Below are positions 6,595-15,657 of a stretch of DNA of 28,146 nucleotides, one piece after another. The notes below the pieces were generated by a model. It was not told the origin of the DNA and did no database searches. It saw nothing but the letters and a program-made list of their open reading frames with translations. The DNA comes from a virus, in IMG/VR virus record IMGVR_UViG_3300042866_000153, positions 1 through 28,146 of that record. The stretch is one strand, 5' to 3'. The translations under genes were made by a program, and so were the position numbers. The first letter of the stretch is position 1; the number at the start of each line of letters is the position of its first letter.

Positions 6595-7521
6595 TTAAGA
6601 GTAAAGAACTACGTCTGCTCCGATTCCGTACTGAACTCCTGCGAAGAAGCGAAGGATTACGCGAATATTGGCACTTCCGTCAAGGTCGGCCATGTCAAGG
6701 ACACGCACTTCGTTTCTCTCATCAGCCAAACCGCAGCCGAAAAATAGGTTTGAAGCTTCAGCAGCAACCATCTTGTTAGAAGGAAGACCGTTTGCCATAG
6801 CAACGCGGATGCCATCAAAGTACAAGTCTCCGTTGCCGTACCACATTGTGCCTTGATTGTCAACACCATTTGCTCCAAGACCCGAAGTTCCGAATCCACC
6901 TAGCGCACGGACATAAGCCTTTGCGACATTCTGTGGAACGTAGATGGTCAAGTCCTCTTTGCCGTAAAGGGCAGAAGGGATAGCATCTACAACTTTACCA
7001 AGCTCGGTGATTACGTTTGCAGCAGTTACGGTGGTAGCGGTTACGTCAATAACGTCAGAGTCAGCAGTCATCAAAGAAAGGAATCCGCTGAACTCACCTG
7101 CACTTGCAGCGTTACCGTTCCAAATGTTCTGCTCAATCTTTTGGGCAGTCTTTGAAGCAACGTGGGCAATCAAGAAATCAGCAAAAGAAGTAGGGATGCT
7201 ATCGTAAGCAGAGACTCCCATCTGACCACCAATCCAAGATGAGTAGTAGTCTTTCTTGCAAAGCTGCAAGTTTACCTGAAAAGGCTCAACTGCAAGTACG
7301 CGGTCGGTCAAAGTCAAAGTAGAAGTTGCATCGAAATCACAAGTGCCATCTTTTACGATGTCGTTGGTGTTCACCTTCTGCAAGGTGGTTTTGTAGTTTA
7401 CGTTTGGAAGAATCTCAATGAGTCCTTTGTCCAAAGTGTTAGCAGAAAGAAGTGCGGCAGAAATGTACTTCTGCGCAAAAATACCTGCATAGTTTGTGGT
7501 GATTGAAGTGGTCGTAGCCAT
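6595..7521 (-). CDS. Major capsid protein (HK97-fold)
   Basis: A 308-residue protein directly after the scaffold gene, typical in size for HK97-fold capsid proteins. Features: N-terminal helix region (NYAGIFAQKYISAALLSANTLDKGLIEILPNV), a central spine-helix-like segment (FADFLIAHVASKTAQKIEQNIWNG), LTIYVPQNVAKAYVRALGG and a C-terminal axial-domain segment with FFGCGLADERNEVRVLDM and ANIRVILRFFAGVQYGIG. No N-terminal delta domain, consistent with a separate scaffold gene. The gene is preceded by an AT-rich leader and followed by a strong terminator. It self-assembles into the icosahedral head around the scaffold and portal. Confidence 0.85.
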   Translation of the reverse strand: MATTTSITTNYAGIFAQKYISAALLSANTLDKGLIEILPNVNYKTTLQKVNTNDIVKDGTCDFDATSTLTLTDRVLAVEPFQVNLQLCKKDYYSSWIGGQMGVSAYDSIPTSFADFLIAHVASKTAQKIEQNIWNGNAASAGEFSGFLSLMTADSDVIDVTATTVTAANVITELGKVVDAIPSALYGKEDLTIYVPQNVAKAYVRALGGFGTSGLGANGVDNQGTMWYGNGDLYFDGIRVAMANGLPSNKMVAAEASNLFFGCGLADERNEVRVLDMADLDGSANIRVILRFFAGVQYGIGADVVLYS

Positions 7522-7533
7522 TTTTTATATTTA

Positions 7534-8115
7534 TTATTTGTTGATTCGTGCAAGGACTCGGTCAATCGTCTTTTGGGGGCGGTTGGTACTCATCTTTTGG
7601 ACTTGCTTTGTTTCGGGGTTGTGCTTGATGGCTTTCGCAGCAGGTGCGGCAGATAGTTCTGCTTTAACCGCAGCCATCTCCTCCTTCTTGGCGTATCCGC
7701 CCATCTCCTCACGCATTCCTTTCATCTCCTCGCGCATCATGGCAATCTCCTCAAGAACTCTCTCAATGATTGCAACTACCGCAGGGGCTTCTTCTTTTAC
7801 CTCTACCTCTGCGAGTTCTACCTCTGCTTCGGGGGCTTCAACTTCTACCTCTACTTCAGTTTCGGTAGCGGCTTCTTTGATTTCAGCGATCATACCTTCT
7901 TCTGTGATGACCAAAATACGGCCATCAGCAAGTAGGTGTTCGCCAACTGGAGCAGCAACTCGGTCTTCGCCACTAATGACAAATACTTCGTTACCTGCTT
8001 CAAATGATTCTGCCTCAAGAACGGCTCCGTTCTCAAGTGTCATTTGCTCGAACTTAACCTCGCGGATGGAGGACAGTTCAGCAAGGATGCGGTTTAGGAT
8101 ATTGTTTGCTTTCAT
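7534..8115 (-). CDS. Capsid scaffold-like protein
   Basis: A 193-residue acidic protein 12 bp upstream of the capsid gene. Residues 25-85 hold a small beta domain (LENGAVLEAESFEAGNEVFV, ADGRILVITEEGMIAEI); residues 85-115 are a run of Glu/Val/Ala (ETEVEVEVEAPEAEVELAEV); residues 115-160 are a likely coiled coil (VVAIIERVLEEIAMMREEMK); the C-terminus is basic. The long Glu-rich linker and the coiled coil before the capsid gene are classic scaffold traits. It would be removed by the XkdF-like protease encoded two genes upstream. The plus strand of this gene is also open for 209 codons, but that is a shadow. Confidence 0.75.
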   Translation of the reverse strand: MKANNILNRILAELSSIREVKFEQMTLENGAVLEAESFEAGNEVFVISGEDRVAAPVGEHLLADGRILVITEEGMIAEIKEAATETEVEVEVEAPEAEVELAEVEVKEEAPAVVAIIERVLEEIAMMREEMKGMREEMGGYAKKEEMAAVKAELSAAPAAKAIKHNPETKQVQKMSTNRPQKTIDRVLARINK

Positions 8116-8155
8116 ATCTAAGTAATTAAAGGGGTTTTTGTTATTTGTAACATTT

Positions 8156-8317
8156 TTAAGGATTGATAACTACGGTTCCCTGCCCAACAAGTGAGCCGAC
8201 ACCCTGCGCAGCAAGAGAGCCATCGCAGCATTTAGAGTTGTAGGTATTGTCTGGGCATAGGCACCCACGATTTCCACCTCTCGGTGAGGCTACTGGGAGT
8301 TTTTGAGGTCTATACAT
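8156..8317 (-). CDS. 53-residue Cys-rich protein
   Basis: Starts at ATG 8317-8315, overlapping the end of the protease gene by 8 nt, and ends with TAA at 8156-8158. It begins MYRPQKLPVASPRGGNRG and has a GCLCPDNTYNSKCCDGSLA block with four Cys (C-x-C-x8-CC), then a Gly/Val-rich end GQGTVVINP. I recall the G-C-L-C-x2-x-T-Y-x4-CC-D-G-S pattern in short proteins of Bacteroidota phages, beside head genes. The Cys quartet could bind a metal. No function known to me. It fills the only sizeable gap between protease and scaffold. Confidence 0.75.
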   Translation of the reverse strand: MYRPQKLPVASPRGGNRGCLCPDNTYNSKCCDGSLAAQGVGSLVGQGTVVINP

Positions 8318-9395
8318 TGTTTAGGTCTTCTTTGTGGTATAGGTATTCGCTTTCTTCTGTATGCTCTGCGCCAGTCATCAGTTTGCCATCAGCATCCTTG
8401 TGAGTCGGGCCTGTGTAGAGTTTGCCGTCTGCGGTGTAATGGGGTACGCCTGCCGCAAGATCAATCTTGCCGAGTTCCTTGAGTTTAGACTCTGCCCATC
8501 TCTTGCCTGCAAGACCTCCCCATAGCAGGAACGATATAGTTCCGCAGGCTTCGTTGTTACCTTCATCGTAGTATTCTTCGGCTCTTGATAGGTAAGAGTA
8601 CATCCTTGTGATTGTCTCCACGCTTACAGGCTTGCCCTGTGCTAACTGCTGCGCCCTTACTTTACCGACAGGCGTTGCACACTTGTTGCCGTTCTTCTCG
8701 TTTAGTTCAATACCACGCTTGGCGTTGTTCTTCACCGCATCTGGGTAGTCAGAATACGAGGCCATCTCGGTGCGTGTTCCCGACTTCTTACGACCATCTC
8801 TTTTTATGATAGCAACAATCTGTGCAAGCATCAACGCTGCTTCTTGCTCCTCTATTTGCGCCATCTCTTGCTTGGCAAGGTTTAGCTTGTCCACAAAGTA
8901 CCCCTCAATAGAGAATCCTTTGACCTTTCCTGTCTTGACAAAGTTTGTCCAAATCTCTGGGTTGTTTACTTTCATGCTGACCATCCAAGTGCCTATTGGC
9001 AAATCAAAGCCGTACTTCTTGCTTTTGTCTTGTATGTCATCTTCTATTATCCATGACTCTACAACCGTAAGGCCGTTGATGCCTACTTCGTGTTCAAGCG
9101 TAGCGTTGTTCTGCTTGCTCTTTTGAAAGAACATCTCGCTTGCTTTGCGGATGGTGGCTTCGCTGAAGTACACATAGAACTCCTCTTGTCCCTCTGCTCG
9201 GTAGATGGGTTTGTTGGGTACGAGTGCTGCTCCCATAAGGATGCGCTTCTCATCGCTCTGCGTAGCGAACTCCACCCTTTGTGAGTTGAGGGCAATAAAG
9301 TCCTCCTCAATAGCAGGGTATTCTACAAGGGAGATTGCATCAATGCCAGTTAGCAGCATTGTTTCATCTAGTATTAGTTCAATTAATTTCATCAT
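8310..9395 (-). CDS. XkdF-like prohead protease with extra C-terminal domain
   Basis: A 361-residue protein. Residues 40-195 match the XkdF type (PBSX-like prophage) putative prohead serine protease: KPIYRAEGQEEFYVYFSEAT, NNATLEHEVG with a candidate catalytic His, IGTWMVSMKV and GKVKGFSIEGYF with a candidate catalytic Ser. Residues 205-315 are a second domain (YPDAVKNNAKRGIELNEKNG, CATPVGKVRAQQL, YSYLSRAEEYYDEG, CGTISFLLWGGLAGKRWAES) that I recall attached to portal or protease proteins in other phages. Predicted to cleave the scaffold during head maturation. ATG 9395 or the adjacent ATG 9392 overlaps the tape measure stop. Confidence 0.8.
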   Translation of the reverse strand: MMKLIELILDETMLLTGIDAISLVEYPAIEEDFIALNSQRVEFATQSDEKRILMGAALVPNKPIYRAEGQEEFYVYFSEATIRKASEMFFQKSKQNNATLEHEVGINGLTVVESWIIEDDIQDKSKKYGFDLPIGTWMVSMKVNNPEIWTNFVKTGKVKGFSIEGYFVDKLNLAKQEMAQIEEQEAALMLAQIVAIIKRDGRKKSGTRTEMASYSDYPDAVKNNAKRGIELNEKNGNKCATPVGKVRAQQLAQGKPVSVETITRMYSYLSRAEEYYDEGNNEACGTISFLLWGGLAGKRWAESKLKELGKIDLAAGVPHYTADGKLYTGPTHKDADGKLMTGAEHTEESEYLYHKEDLNNV

Positions 9396-10930
9396 CCGAA
9401 TGTTGCGGTTCTTACTCTTTGGCGTTGTAGTTGTTGCGAGGTCGTTACGTCACTACCTACAACGTATGCACGAACGGGTTGGTTAAACTGACCACCGATG
9501 CTCTGTGCAAGTTGGTTGATTCCACCCTGTCCGACTATGTTGAACTGCGGTGCTTGTGAGGGAGCAGTTGGCGCAGATATAGTTGTTGGAGGTGCGGCAT
9601 TCGGGGAAGTAGGTATTTGCGTAGAGCCAACCTTCTTTAAGTTGGCAAGACCACCTGCAATTACGCCTGCGGCAGCGATAGCACCAAATGGTGGTGGGTA
9701 TGCACCCAATGCTTTTGTAGCACCTTGATAAGTATCAATCACAATCTGTGTCATCGCAAGTGCCTTGCTGATTTTAGTGTTCTCTCCTGCAAGTGCAGCA
9801 AATCCGCTGATTGCTCCGCTTACCGCATCAAGGTTTGCAAGGGTGAAATTAATGTAGTCGTTTAAGTCGGCTGCTGAAGTCTCTGCTCCTTTAGCGACTG
9901 ATTCAGTAAAGAACTGACCTACCCTCGCTATCTCTGCTCCACCTTGTTTGCTTGCCTCTACCGATTTATCTACAAAGTCCTTGAACTTCTTTTCGCTATT
10001 TTCAAATCTTGCTTTCTCTGCACTGGTTCTAGCGGCCTCAAGTTCCTTGATCTTGGCAATTTCCTCATTAAGCAATGACATTGTTTCAGTCTGAAGCCTA
10101 CGCCTACGCTGAATGTTTGCCTGCTCAAGCTCTGATATTCTTGCACGAGCCTCCTCAATACGCACAAGACCATCTTCGGTAACCTCACCCATCTTGGCTT
10201 GCTCTTGCAATACATTCAATCTCTGCCTCTGAACGGCTAATTCTTGGCGGGCTACTTTTTCCTCAATCGCTCCCGCTCTCGCAACCGCAGCAATCCTCTG
10301 CTCGGTGCTTTTAGTTACGTCATCAGCGATAAGGCGAGCCTCTGCAATCTGCTTGTTGGCAATAGCACGTTGTGCGATAAGCGCACGTTCAGCATCCTCT
10401 ACATCGTTGAGCTGTTTGGCAAGTTCCCTGCCGAGTTTGGTCTCCCTAACAATCTCATCACCTAACCCCTTAAAAGCACCTGCAACGCCTTCAATGGCTC
10501 CCTTGAAGTCTCCTTGAAAGAACTTAAATAAAGCCTCGCCTAATCCAATCACTCGGTCGATTACAACCTTTACCGCTGCGCCAAGCGCACCCATAACTTC
10601 AGCAAGTTTATCGCCACCACGTTCCGTTTCTTTGAAATACGCAACAAGCGATGTTACTGCGACAAGCAGCGCACCTAATCCAGTTGCAATGATAGCACCC
10701 TTTAGTGTGCCGAATGCCCGAATCGTACTTGTGATACCGCCCTGCAATCCTTTGAAAGCAGATACTGCACCACCCGTTTGTTTGTCTAATGCAGATAAGC
10801 CGTTACTAATCGCCTCATTGCTCTCTTTGGCTTTGGTTTGGGTCTTGTCAGCCTCTATCCCTACGGCTTTAAGCGCAGCGATAGCGGATGTGGCATCCCC
10901 TTTAATCTCAATTATTTCAACTGCCGCCAT
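9392..10930 (-). CDS. Tape measure protein
   Basis: A 512-residue protein, mostly helical. N-terminal IEIKGDATSAIAALKAVGIE is typical of tape measures; residues 75-105 are hydrophobic (GAIIATGLGALLVAVTSLVA); residues 165-310 are a long coiled coil rich in Ala, Glu, Arg and Gln; residues 375-425 are another hydrophobic Gly/Ala region; and the C-terminus ends AYVVGSDVTTSQQLQRQRV. It sets tail length during assembly and is ejected with DNA. At about 1.5 angstrom per residue this predicts a tail of roughly 77 nm. It is separated from the tail chaperone by five genes, whereas in lambda they are adjacent. Confidence 0.85.
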   Translation of the reverse strand: MAAVEIIEIKGDATSAIAALKAVGIEADKTQTKAKESNEAISNGLSALDKQTGGAVSAFKGLQGGITSTIRAFGTLKGAIIATGLGALLVAVTSLVAYFKETERGGDKLAEVMGALGAAVKVVIDRVIGLGEALFKFFQGDFKGAIEGVAGAFKGLGDEIVRETKLGRELAKQLNDVEDAERALIAQRAIANKQIAEARLIADDVTKSTEQRIAAVARAGAIEEKVARQELAVQRQRLNVLQEQAKMGEVTEDGLVRIEEARARISELEQANIQRRRRLQTETMSLLNEEIAKIKELEAARTSAEKARFENSEKKFKDFVDKSVEASKQGGAEIARVGQFFTESVAKGAETSAADLNDYINFTLANLDAVSGAISGFAALAGENTKISKALAMTQIVIDTYQGATKALGAYPPPFGAIAAAGVIAGGLANLKKVGSTQIPTSPNAAPPTTISAPTAPSQAPQFNIVGQGGINQLAQSIGGQFNQPVRAYVVGSDVTTSQQLQRQRVRTATFG

Positions 10931-11064
10931 TGTAGCTTAATATATTCGTTCCATCCTTCGGGTAGTTTGTGCTTGCCTTTGGCGATTTCAACGCAATCAC
11001 CTGCTCCAAGCCACTCATCCGAGTTTAGTATTTCAATTAAATAACTTAAATAACTTGTCTTCAT
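10912..11064 (-). CDS. 50-residue protein upstream of the tape measure
   Basis: Starts at ATG 11064-11062, coupled to the upstream stop as ATGA, and ends with TAA at 10912-10914, overlapping the tape measure start by 19 nt. It begins MKTSYLSYLIEILNSDEWLG and ends GWNEYIKLQWRQLK; helical, with a conserved-looking DEWLGAGDCVEIAKGKH middle. Coupled start and overlap on both sides make it very likely a real gene. No family recognised. A tape measure-associated tail factor is possible from position alone. Confidence 0.75.
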   Translation of the reverse strand: MKTSYLSYLIEILNSDEWLGAGDCVEIAKGKHKLPEGWNEYIKLQWRQLK

Positions 11065-13193
11065 ACTACGTTGAGGAGTTCAAATGATGCTTTGCCTGTG
11101 GTCATGTTCAAGTTCACGTTGTTTATGATGTACTTGGTGTTGTTCCAGATGATTGCATTCTGAAGGTTCAGCGTGATGATCTTACCGATGGGCAAGACCG
11201 CATCTACGTTGTACACCCTGCGGCTCTTGGCGTATAGGTCGGTGATGTAGTCGCTCCACTCGTTGTTGTAGAGGCTTTGGTTTACCGATTGCAGATGGTA
11301 TGGGTCTATGTCTGCACCAAACGTGATAGTGTTCGATGCGCCTGCACTTGAGTAGCGGTTTGAGGTATTGGCATACCAAGCAACGGTTACCTCCTCGTGG
11401 CTGCCATCTGCATTTACAAATGTTAATTTATTTGCCGTTAAATTGTAGTTATCAAAATATCCGTAGAATAAAATAGGTGCGCCCAAGTATGGGTTGAACG
11501 TGCCATCTTCATTTGCTTCACTTGTGATGCTTTTGTAAACGAGTACGTTTGTCAGACCACCCGTATGCAGGTCAGTCAGCCTTTCAAATAGCGGACACTC
11601 AAACGGCACTTCAATTAAAAACTGCTCCCCATCAAAAGTGAAGGTGTTGTTCAAATCCCCAAATCCTACATTGTTTGTCTGCAAGTATTGGAAACCAAGT
11701 ATTGCTTGGGTCTCTTGGTACTTAAATTCTATCTCCCTGTAAAGCGGTGGTCGGTCTACGGTGTACTCCGTGATGTCAAGATAGGTCTGATAGTTTTGGT
11801 CGGTTCCTGCTGCGTACCAATCTTCCAATGGCTGAAGCAAGAAGCTCGTAGATGTAGTTGGCACAATCACCATATTGTACATCTTTAGAATGCCTGCTAA
11901 AAAGTCTTTTACCTTTATTTCGGGCATAAGGTCAGACACGACCACTAAAAAAGAATAGGTTGCGGATGCAGTTTGGTCAACCTCAAATCTTTTTGTGCTT
12001 GTGCTTGCATCAATAGCCTCATAATCATCTACTCGGTAATTGAATGAAACAGATGTTGATGGTCTAATAAATAATTGCACCGCGTCACCTGCGTTAAATC
12101 CAAGACCAATAAACGTATGAGTAACAGAACTTGCTGCGTGAGCGGCATTAGAAATAGAAGAAACAAGCACCCCGTTAGTAAATAAACCAATTTCATAGGC
12201 TGCATTTACATTAGTAATTGTAACTTCAAGTTGATAAAAATCCGTGTCAACTACGTTCCAAGTTTCAGTAGTTAAATTAAATTCAGTACCGCCTCCTGTT
12301 GTTCTGTTAAAGTTTATTAACTGCCAAGCAATGTCATTGCCTCCACCAAATAGATACCCCTCGTAGCGATGCAGCCATAGAGACAAATCAACAAACGGAG
12401 TGGCAGACAAGAATGAACCTGTAAACGTGATTCCGTATTGGGCTGCTATTGCATTAAGAATAGATTGAACCTTCAATGCAGGCTTCAGCTCAAAGTATCG
12501 GATGCCACGCAATCCCACGCCTCCTGTTTTGTGAGCAATGTTGTTCTCATTGTCAGCACCTGCGCCACTTGCGCTTTGATAAAACCAATTCTTTACAGGG
12601 CTGCATAGTGGATAGAACAAGCCTGTGTCATCATTGGTGGTTAGCTTATTAAAGATTACAGTATCGCTATACTCGTGATTAAACTCTGCAAAGTCAACGT
12701 CATACAAATAGTCCTCGCCAAACAAGTCCGTAAGCGTTACCACATCCCCATAGAACGTCAAGGTGTATGCATACGGCTCTGTGCCTTTTAGCTGCACGTT
12801 CTCTACCTCAATGACCCCTGTGCGGAATGGCAAGGAGTTTATTTCAATTCTTGCTTCTTGTCTTAACCTGCCATCAAACGTATTGACAACGCTCGTGCTT
12901 GATGCACCTGCATTCCAAACTGTGTTAAAAGTATTCCAAGTGATGCCTATGCTATTCCATACGGGGCTACCGCCAGTCTCGGTAGTGATAACAGAACTTG
13001 TGATGTTGGCGTTGTAGTAGTGCTGAAGTATCTCGTTATTGCGTGGGCTTGCAGGAATGGTAAATCCCTGCGTGAAGTCCGTGAACACCTTTGAGATGTC
13101 CTGCACGTTCTGCACCGAGAGGTTGATGCTGATCTCCTCATCATCAAAGATGTCTAGGCGGAAGCCATTGACGTAAATATCTACCTTGTTCAT
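11061..13193 (-). CDS. Large tail or baseplate (distal tail/hub) protein
   Basis: A 710-residue protein starting MNKVDIYVNGFRLDIFDDEE, with KVFTDFTQGFTIPASPRNNE at about residues 36-55, a segment I recall at the start of large tail-tip proteins in Bacteroidota phages. The rest is beta-rich with many aromatic residues and jelly-roll or carbohydrate-binding-like stretches, and the end has GKIITLNLQNAIIWNNTKYIINNVNLNMTTGKASF, a phage hub-like beta domain. It overlaps the upstream tail gene by 4 nt (ATGG...TGA region). Inferred to form the tail tip together with the preceding 409-residue protein; no enzyme motif seen. Confidence 0.65.
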   Translation of the reverse strand: MNKVDIYVNGFRLDIFDDEEISINLSVQNVQDISKVFTDFTQGFTIPASPRNNEILQHYYNANITSSVITTETGGSPVWNSIGITWNTFNTVWNAGASSTSVVNTFDGRLRQEARIEINSLPFRTGVIEVENVQLKGTEPYAYTLTFYGDVVTLTDLFGEDYLYDVDFAEFNHEYSDTVIFNKLTTNDDTGLFYPLCSPVKNWFYQSASGAGADNENNIAHKTGGVGLRGIRYFELKPALKVQSILNAIAAQYGITFTGSFLSATPFVDLSLWLHRYEGYLFGGGNDIAWQLINFNRTTGGGTEFNLTTETWNVVDTDFYQLEVTITNVNAAYEIGLFTNGVLVSSISNAAHAASSVTHTFIGLGFNAGDAVQLFIRPSTSVSFNYRVDDYEAIDASTSTKRFEVDQTASATYSFLVVVSDLMPEIKVKDFLAGILKMYNMVIVPTTSTSFLLQPLEDWYAAGTDQNYQTYLDITEYTVDRPPLYREIEFKYQETQAILGFQYLQTNNVGFGDLNNTFTFDGEQFLIEVPFECPLFERLTDLHTGGLTNVLVYKSITSEANEDGTFNPYLGAPILFYGYFDNYNLTANKLTFVNADGSHEEVTVAWYANTSNRYSSAGASNTITFGADIDPYHLQSVNQSLYNNEWSDYITDLYAKSRRVYNVDAVLPIGKIITLNLQNAIIWNNTKYIINNVNLNMTTGKASFELLNVV

Positions 13194-14419
13194 CGTACCA
13201 AACTACGCTCATCAAAGCCAAAGTCAAAGGACATGGTGTAATTGATAAGTTTTGTGTTTACTTGCTTCTGGTACTCTATGCTGCCACGATTCGGGACAAC
13301 ACTTACCCAGTTGCTATTGGTATAGACCGCGACATACTCGCTCATCAGAATGTCCTCAATAGTCTCATCGTAGTTTTGGTCAACGAACCCTGTGTTTAGG
13401 GTTAGAGTGTTGCGAGAGTTGACGTTGAAGGATTGATACTTGCCTACCTCCAATGAAGGGGTAGTGAAGCCATCGTTGTAGATGCTCTTTTGGTAGGAGT
13501 CCTGCGTGAAATTACCACGCTCATCGCTGCGCTTAAAGAACGTGATAAAGTCAGCAACGCCAAAGCGGTTGATGAAAGCCACCTGCACAGGCGTGTACTT
13601 CGCCTCACATTGAACATAGTACCTCACCGTTCCAATCGTGGTATTGGATGCATTCTTTAGAATTACATCGTAGTACTGCCCTATGCCACCATTAGGTTGC
13701 TCGCTTGGCTTTATCTCGGTAGGTAAAAAAGGATTGTTCTCAAGGTTTGCAGGGCCGACTCCTGCATAGATTACAAGGTTTTGTGAGTTGTTGGTTGCGC
13801 GTGTTGGTGGGGCGGTGCTTACGGCACTCACATAAAAATCATCAGAATCACCACTCTGCCAACTGATGATAATTTTAGCAAGACCATTATTTACGCTATT
13901 GTTAATCGCAAGGGATTCGTAGTTACCGACAAGCACCTGCCGATTGCGATTCGTGGCAAGCACGGCCTGCGTTACCGCAACAGGGGCGATGTTATCACGG
14001 GTAGCCCATCCATCAGTTGTGAGGTATGCGTATGCGGTAGGGGATTCATCTGGGAAGGTTGCGTTGGCGGGTGCTGCTCCGTTATTAGAGAATGTCACAG
14101 AGCCTTCGGGTACTATCCACAACGCCTCACCCTGTGGGCTTTGCGTGTAGCCTATGTCATTCCATACGCTGAAGTCGTGGTAGAACTCCGAGCGCACAAG
14201 GTCGCTGATTTCAAAGTTGATAACTTGGTTTATTGAATAGTCTTTGCTCAACGAGTAGTTGAACGAACCCGATGCAGCAAGGACACCCGTGCGAATACGC
14301 AGGTTCAAGTCCATCTCGGTAAGCGTGTCAAGCGCAAGAGCGTTGTTCTTTGCCGTGATAAATTGTGGGCTTCTTGCCATAGCAAGGCTGCTCGGTGTGG
14401 AAAATACAGGTGTACTCAT
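13190..14419 (-). CDS. Tail protein, unknown detailed role
   Basis: A 409-residue protein, start coupled to the upstream stop (ATGA at 14419-14416). Beta-rich with repeated Asn/Ser/Thr loops. Segments such as LNLRIRTGVLAASGSFNYSL, VINFEISDLVRSEFYH and YYVQCEAKYTPVQVAFINRFG are ones I associate with a tail-tip protein always next to the larger tail protein in related phages. No signal, membrane segment or enzyme motif. Its place between the gp10-like protein and the large tail protein supports a tail-tip role. Confidence 0.6.
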   Translation of the reverse strand: MSTPVFSTPSSLAMARSPQFITAKNNALALDTLTEMDLNLRIRTGVLAASGSFNYSLSKDYSINQVINFEISDLVRSEFYHDFSVWNDIGYTQSPQGEALWIVPEGSVTFSNNGAAPANATFPDESPTAYAYLTTDGWATRDNIAPVAVTQAVLATNRNRQVLVGNYESLAINNSVNNGLAKIIISWQSGDSDDFYVSAVSTAPPTRATNNSQNLVIYAGVGPANLENNPFLPTEIKPSEQPNGGIGQYYDVILKNASNTTIGTVRYYVQCEAKYTPVQVAFINRFGVADFITFFKRSDERGNFTQDSYQKSIYNDGFTTPSLEVGKYQSFNVNSRNTLTLNTGFVDQNYDETIEDILMSEYVAVYTNSNWVSVVPNRGSIEYQKQVNTKLINYTMSFDFGFDERSLVR

Positions 14420-14934
14420 TTGGTGGTTCTAAAGTCTTCTTCTGTTAGTTTGAATGCCTCTACTAATTCGGGAGGTAATTTTGCAAAGCCAAGTTTGAAT
14501 GGTGTGGTAAAGAAATTAGTGGGTCTAATACCCTGCCGATAGACCGACTCACGAACTGCAAAAGGATTCAGTCCCTTGCTTTCTGCCCAATCCTTAAATG
14601 CAGAGACGGGAGGCTTCTTGTCCTTGTAGGCAAATGGACTGTTAGGTGCCTTCTGCTTCCATATCTTGCCCTTGTTGTTTGTTCTCTTAAATGCGCTTGT
14701 AGTCTTTCTTGTGCCTCCTGCGCCCTTTACTCCCTTGTCTTGAAACTCACCATAATCCTCCATAAAGAAACTCATTGAGAACTTATCATTTGAGTAGTAC
14801 ACGCTATACCGAAGTGAATTGTAAAGGGTCTTGTTGAAGTTGTGCTTGCCTTTGATGAGATTACTCCTCGCCTGTTGAATGACATATTTGCCAAACTTAA
14901 TAAGTACCGCAGCAATCAAGTCCTCCCGTGCCAT
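14416..14934 (-). CDS. HK97 gp10-like head-tail completion protein
   Basis: A 172-residue basic protein. It has an N-terminal helix (EDLIAAVLIKFGKYVIQQAR), the motif DYGEFQDKGVKGAGGTRK comparable to the Y-x-x-(Y/F)-x-E-x-G-T-G core of gp10-like proteins, a Lys-rich loop with an Asn/Pro segment and a C-terminal part with IRPTNFFTTPFKLGFAKLP, comparable to the terminal R-P-T-x-F end of that family. It probably joins head and tail. It lies between the tail terminator-like gene and tail proteins, with only 1 bp before it. Confidence 0.6.
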   Translation of the reverse strand: MAREDLIAAVLIKFGKYVIQQARSNLIKGKHNFNKTLYNSLRYSVYYSNDKFSMSFFMEDYGEFQDKGVKGAGGTRKTTSAFKRTNNKGKIWKQKAPNSPFAYKDKKPPVSAFKDWAESKGLNPFAVRESVYRQGIRPTNFFTTPFKLGFAKLPPELVEAFKLTEEDFRTTK

Positions 14935-14935
14935 T

Positions 14936-15403
14936 TTAGCAGATGCTTATCTCGGTGTTTGCAAGCAGCACGTCAAACGTGGCAGTCCACCCTGCAAGCA
15001 GGTTCTCAAACCTCTCGCTAAAGGGAACGCAAGAAGCAGTACCATCCAACTGGTAAAGGTCGGTGTACAGAGTACCCCTGCGCAATTCTGTGATGACATC
15101 GTTGATTACTGCTAGTTGGGTGTTCAGTATGTTTTGCTCGTTGCTGATGCCGTAGAACGGCTCTGCCTGCAAGCGTGGATTCTCTTTGGTCTCATCTACC
15201 AAGTCCATACAAACAATGCTCACGTTCATGCGAACTATCTGTCCCTCGAATGTTGCTTGGTTGATGATAATATGCGACAAAGGGAAGATGGTCTGCTTGT
15301 TTAGGTCTATGTCAAAAATATCCCCTGTTGTTACCACGTTGACTTGGCTATTTGCTTCAAGCGTATCTTTTAATTTGGTGGTGATGTCGTAGAATTGTCT
15401 CAT
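14936..15403 (-). CDS. Tail completion/terminator-like protein
   Basis: A 155-residue protein whose ATG overlaps, as ATGA, the stop of the -1 frame of the tail chaperone. It starts MRQFYDITTKLKDTLEANSQ and continues with strands IIINQATFEGQIVRMNVSIVCMDLVD, then a helix AVINDVITELRRGTL and a strand end GWTATFDVLLAN. This alpha/beta order (helix, strands, helix, strand) and length match the tail terminator or neck family, and the gp10-like gene next to it agrees. Assignment is by order and length, so moderate. Confidence 0.55.
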   Translation of the reverse strand: MRQFYDITTKLKDTLEANSQVNVVTTGDIFDIDLNKQTIFPLSHIIINQATFEGQIVRMNVSIVCMDLVDETKENPRLQAEPFYGISNEQNILNTQLAVINDVITELRRGTLYTDLYQLDGTASCVPFSERFENLLAGWTATFDVLLANTEISIC

Positions 15404-15657
15404 TTTATTGACTTTTTTATTAGGTCGTTTTCAACTTCTTGCTTTTGCTTTTCAAATGTGAGGAAATGAAGACACTCTTGGAGTTCCAATTTAGTGACTC
15501 CTCCAAACCTTCTAATATCTCCTTGAGCAAGTTGATATATTGTAGCGTACCATCCCCAACGAGCGGCGAATTGTCCTTGCTTGGAGTATTCGTTTTCTGG
15601 TTCCCTTTCTCCAAAGAGGTCAGGGAAGCCCGCAATAATTCGTTCCCTAAACGCCAA
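15400..15657 (-). CDS. -1 frame extension of the tail assembly chaperone (GT-like)
   Basis: Open from the slippery T run to TGA at 15400-15402. Read as a -1 frameshift after F160 of the 0-frame gene it adds 85 residues, giving a 245-residue fusion. The extension starts LAFRERIIAGFPDLFGEREP and has SKQGQFAARWGWYATIYQLAQ, VTKLELQECLHFLTFEKQK and a basic end, a pattern I recall from Bacteroidota phage tail chaperones. Its stop is ATGA-coupled to the next gene, which argues that this frame is translated. The only start codon available in this frame is TTG at 15657, right in the T run, so frameshifting is more likely than independent initiation. Confidence 0.75.
   Translation of the reverse strand: MAFRERIIAGFPDLFGEREPENEYSKQGQFAARWGWYATIYQLAQGDIRRFGGVTKLELQECLHFLTFEKQKQEVENDLIKKSIK

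Noticed and set aside
7496-8125. Plus-strand ORF of 209 codons, Ser/Ala-rich
   Set aside because: Exact shadow of the scaffold gene. Its Ser/Thr runs are the antisense of the Glu/Val-rich linker, and the minus-strand product fits its place before the capsid gene.
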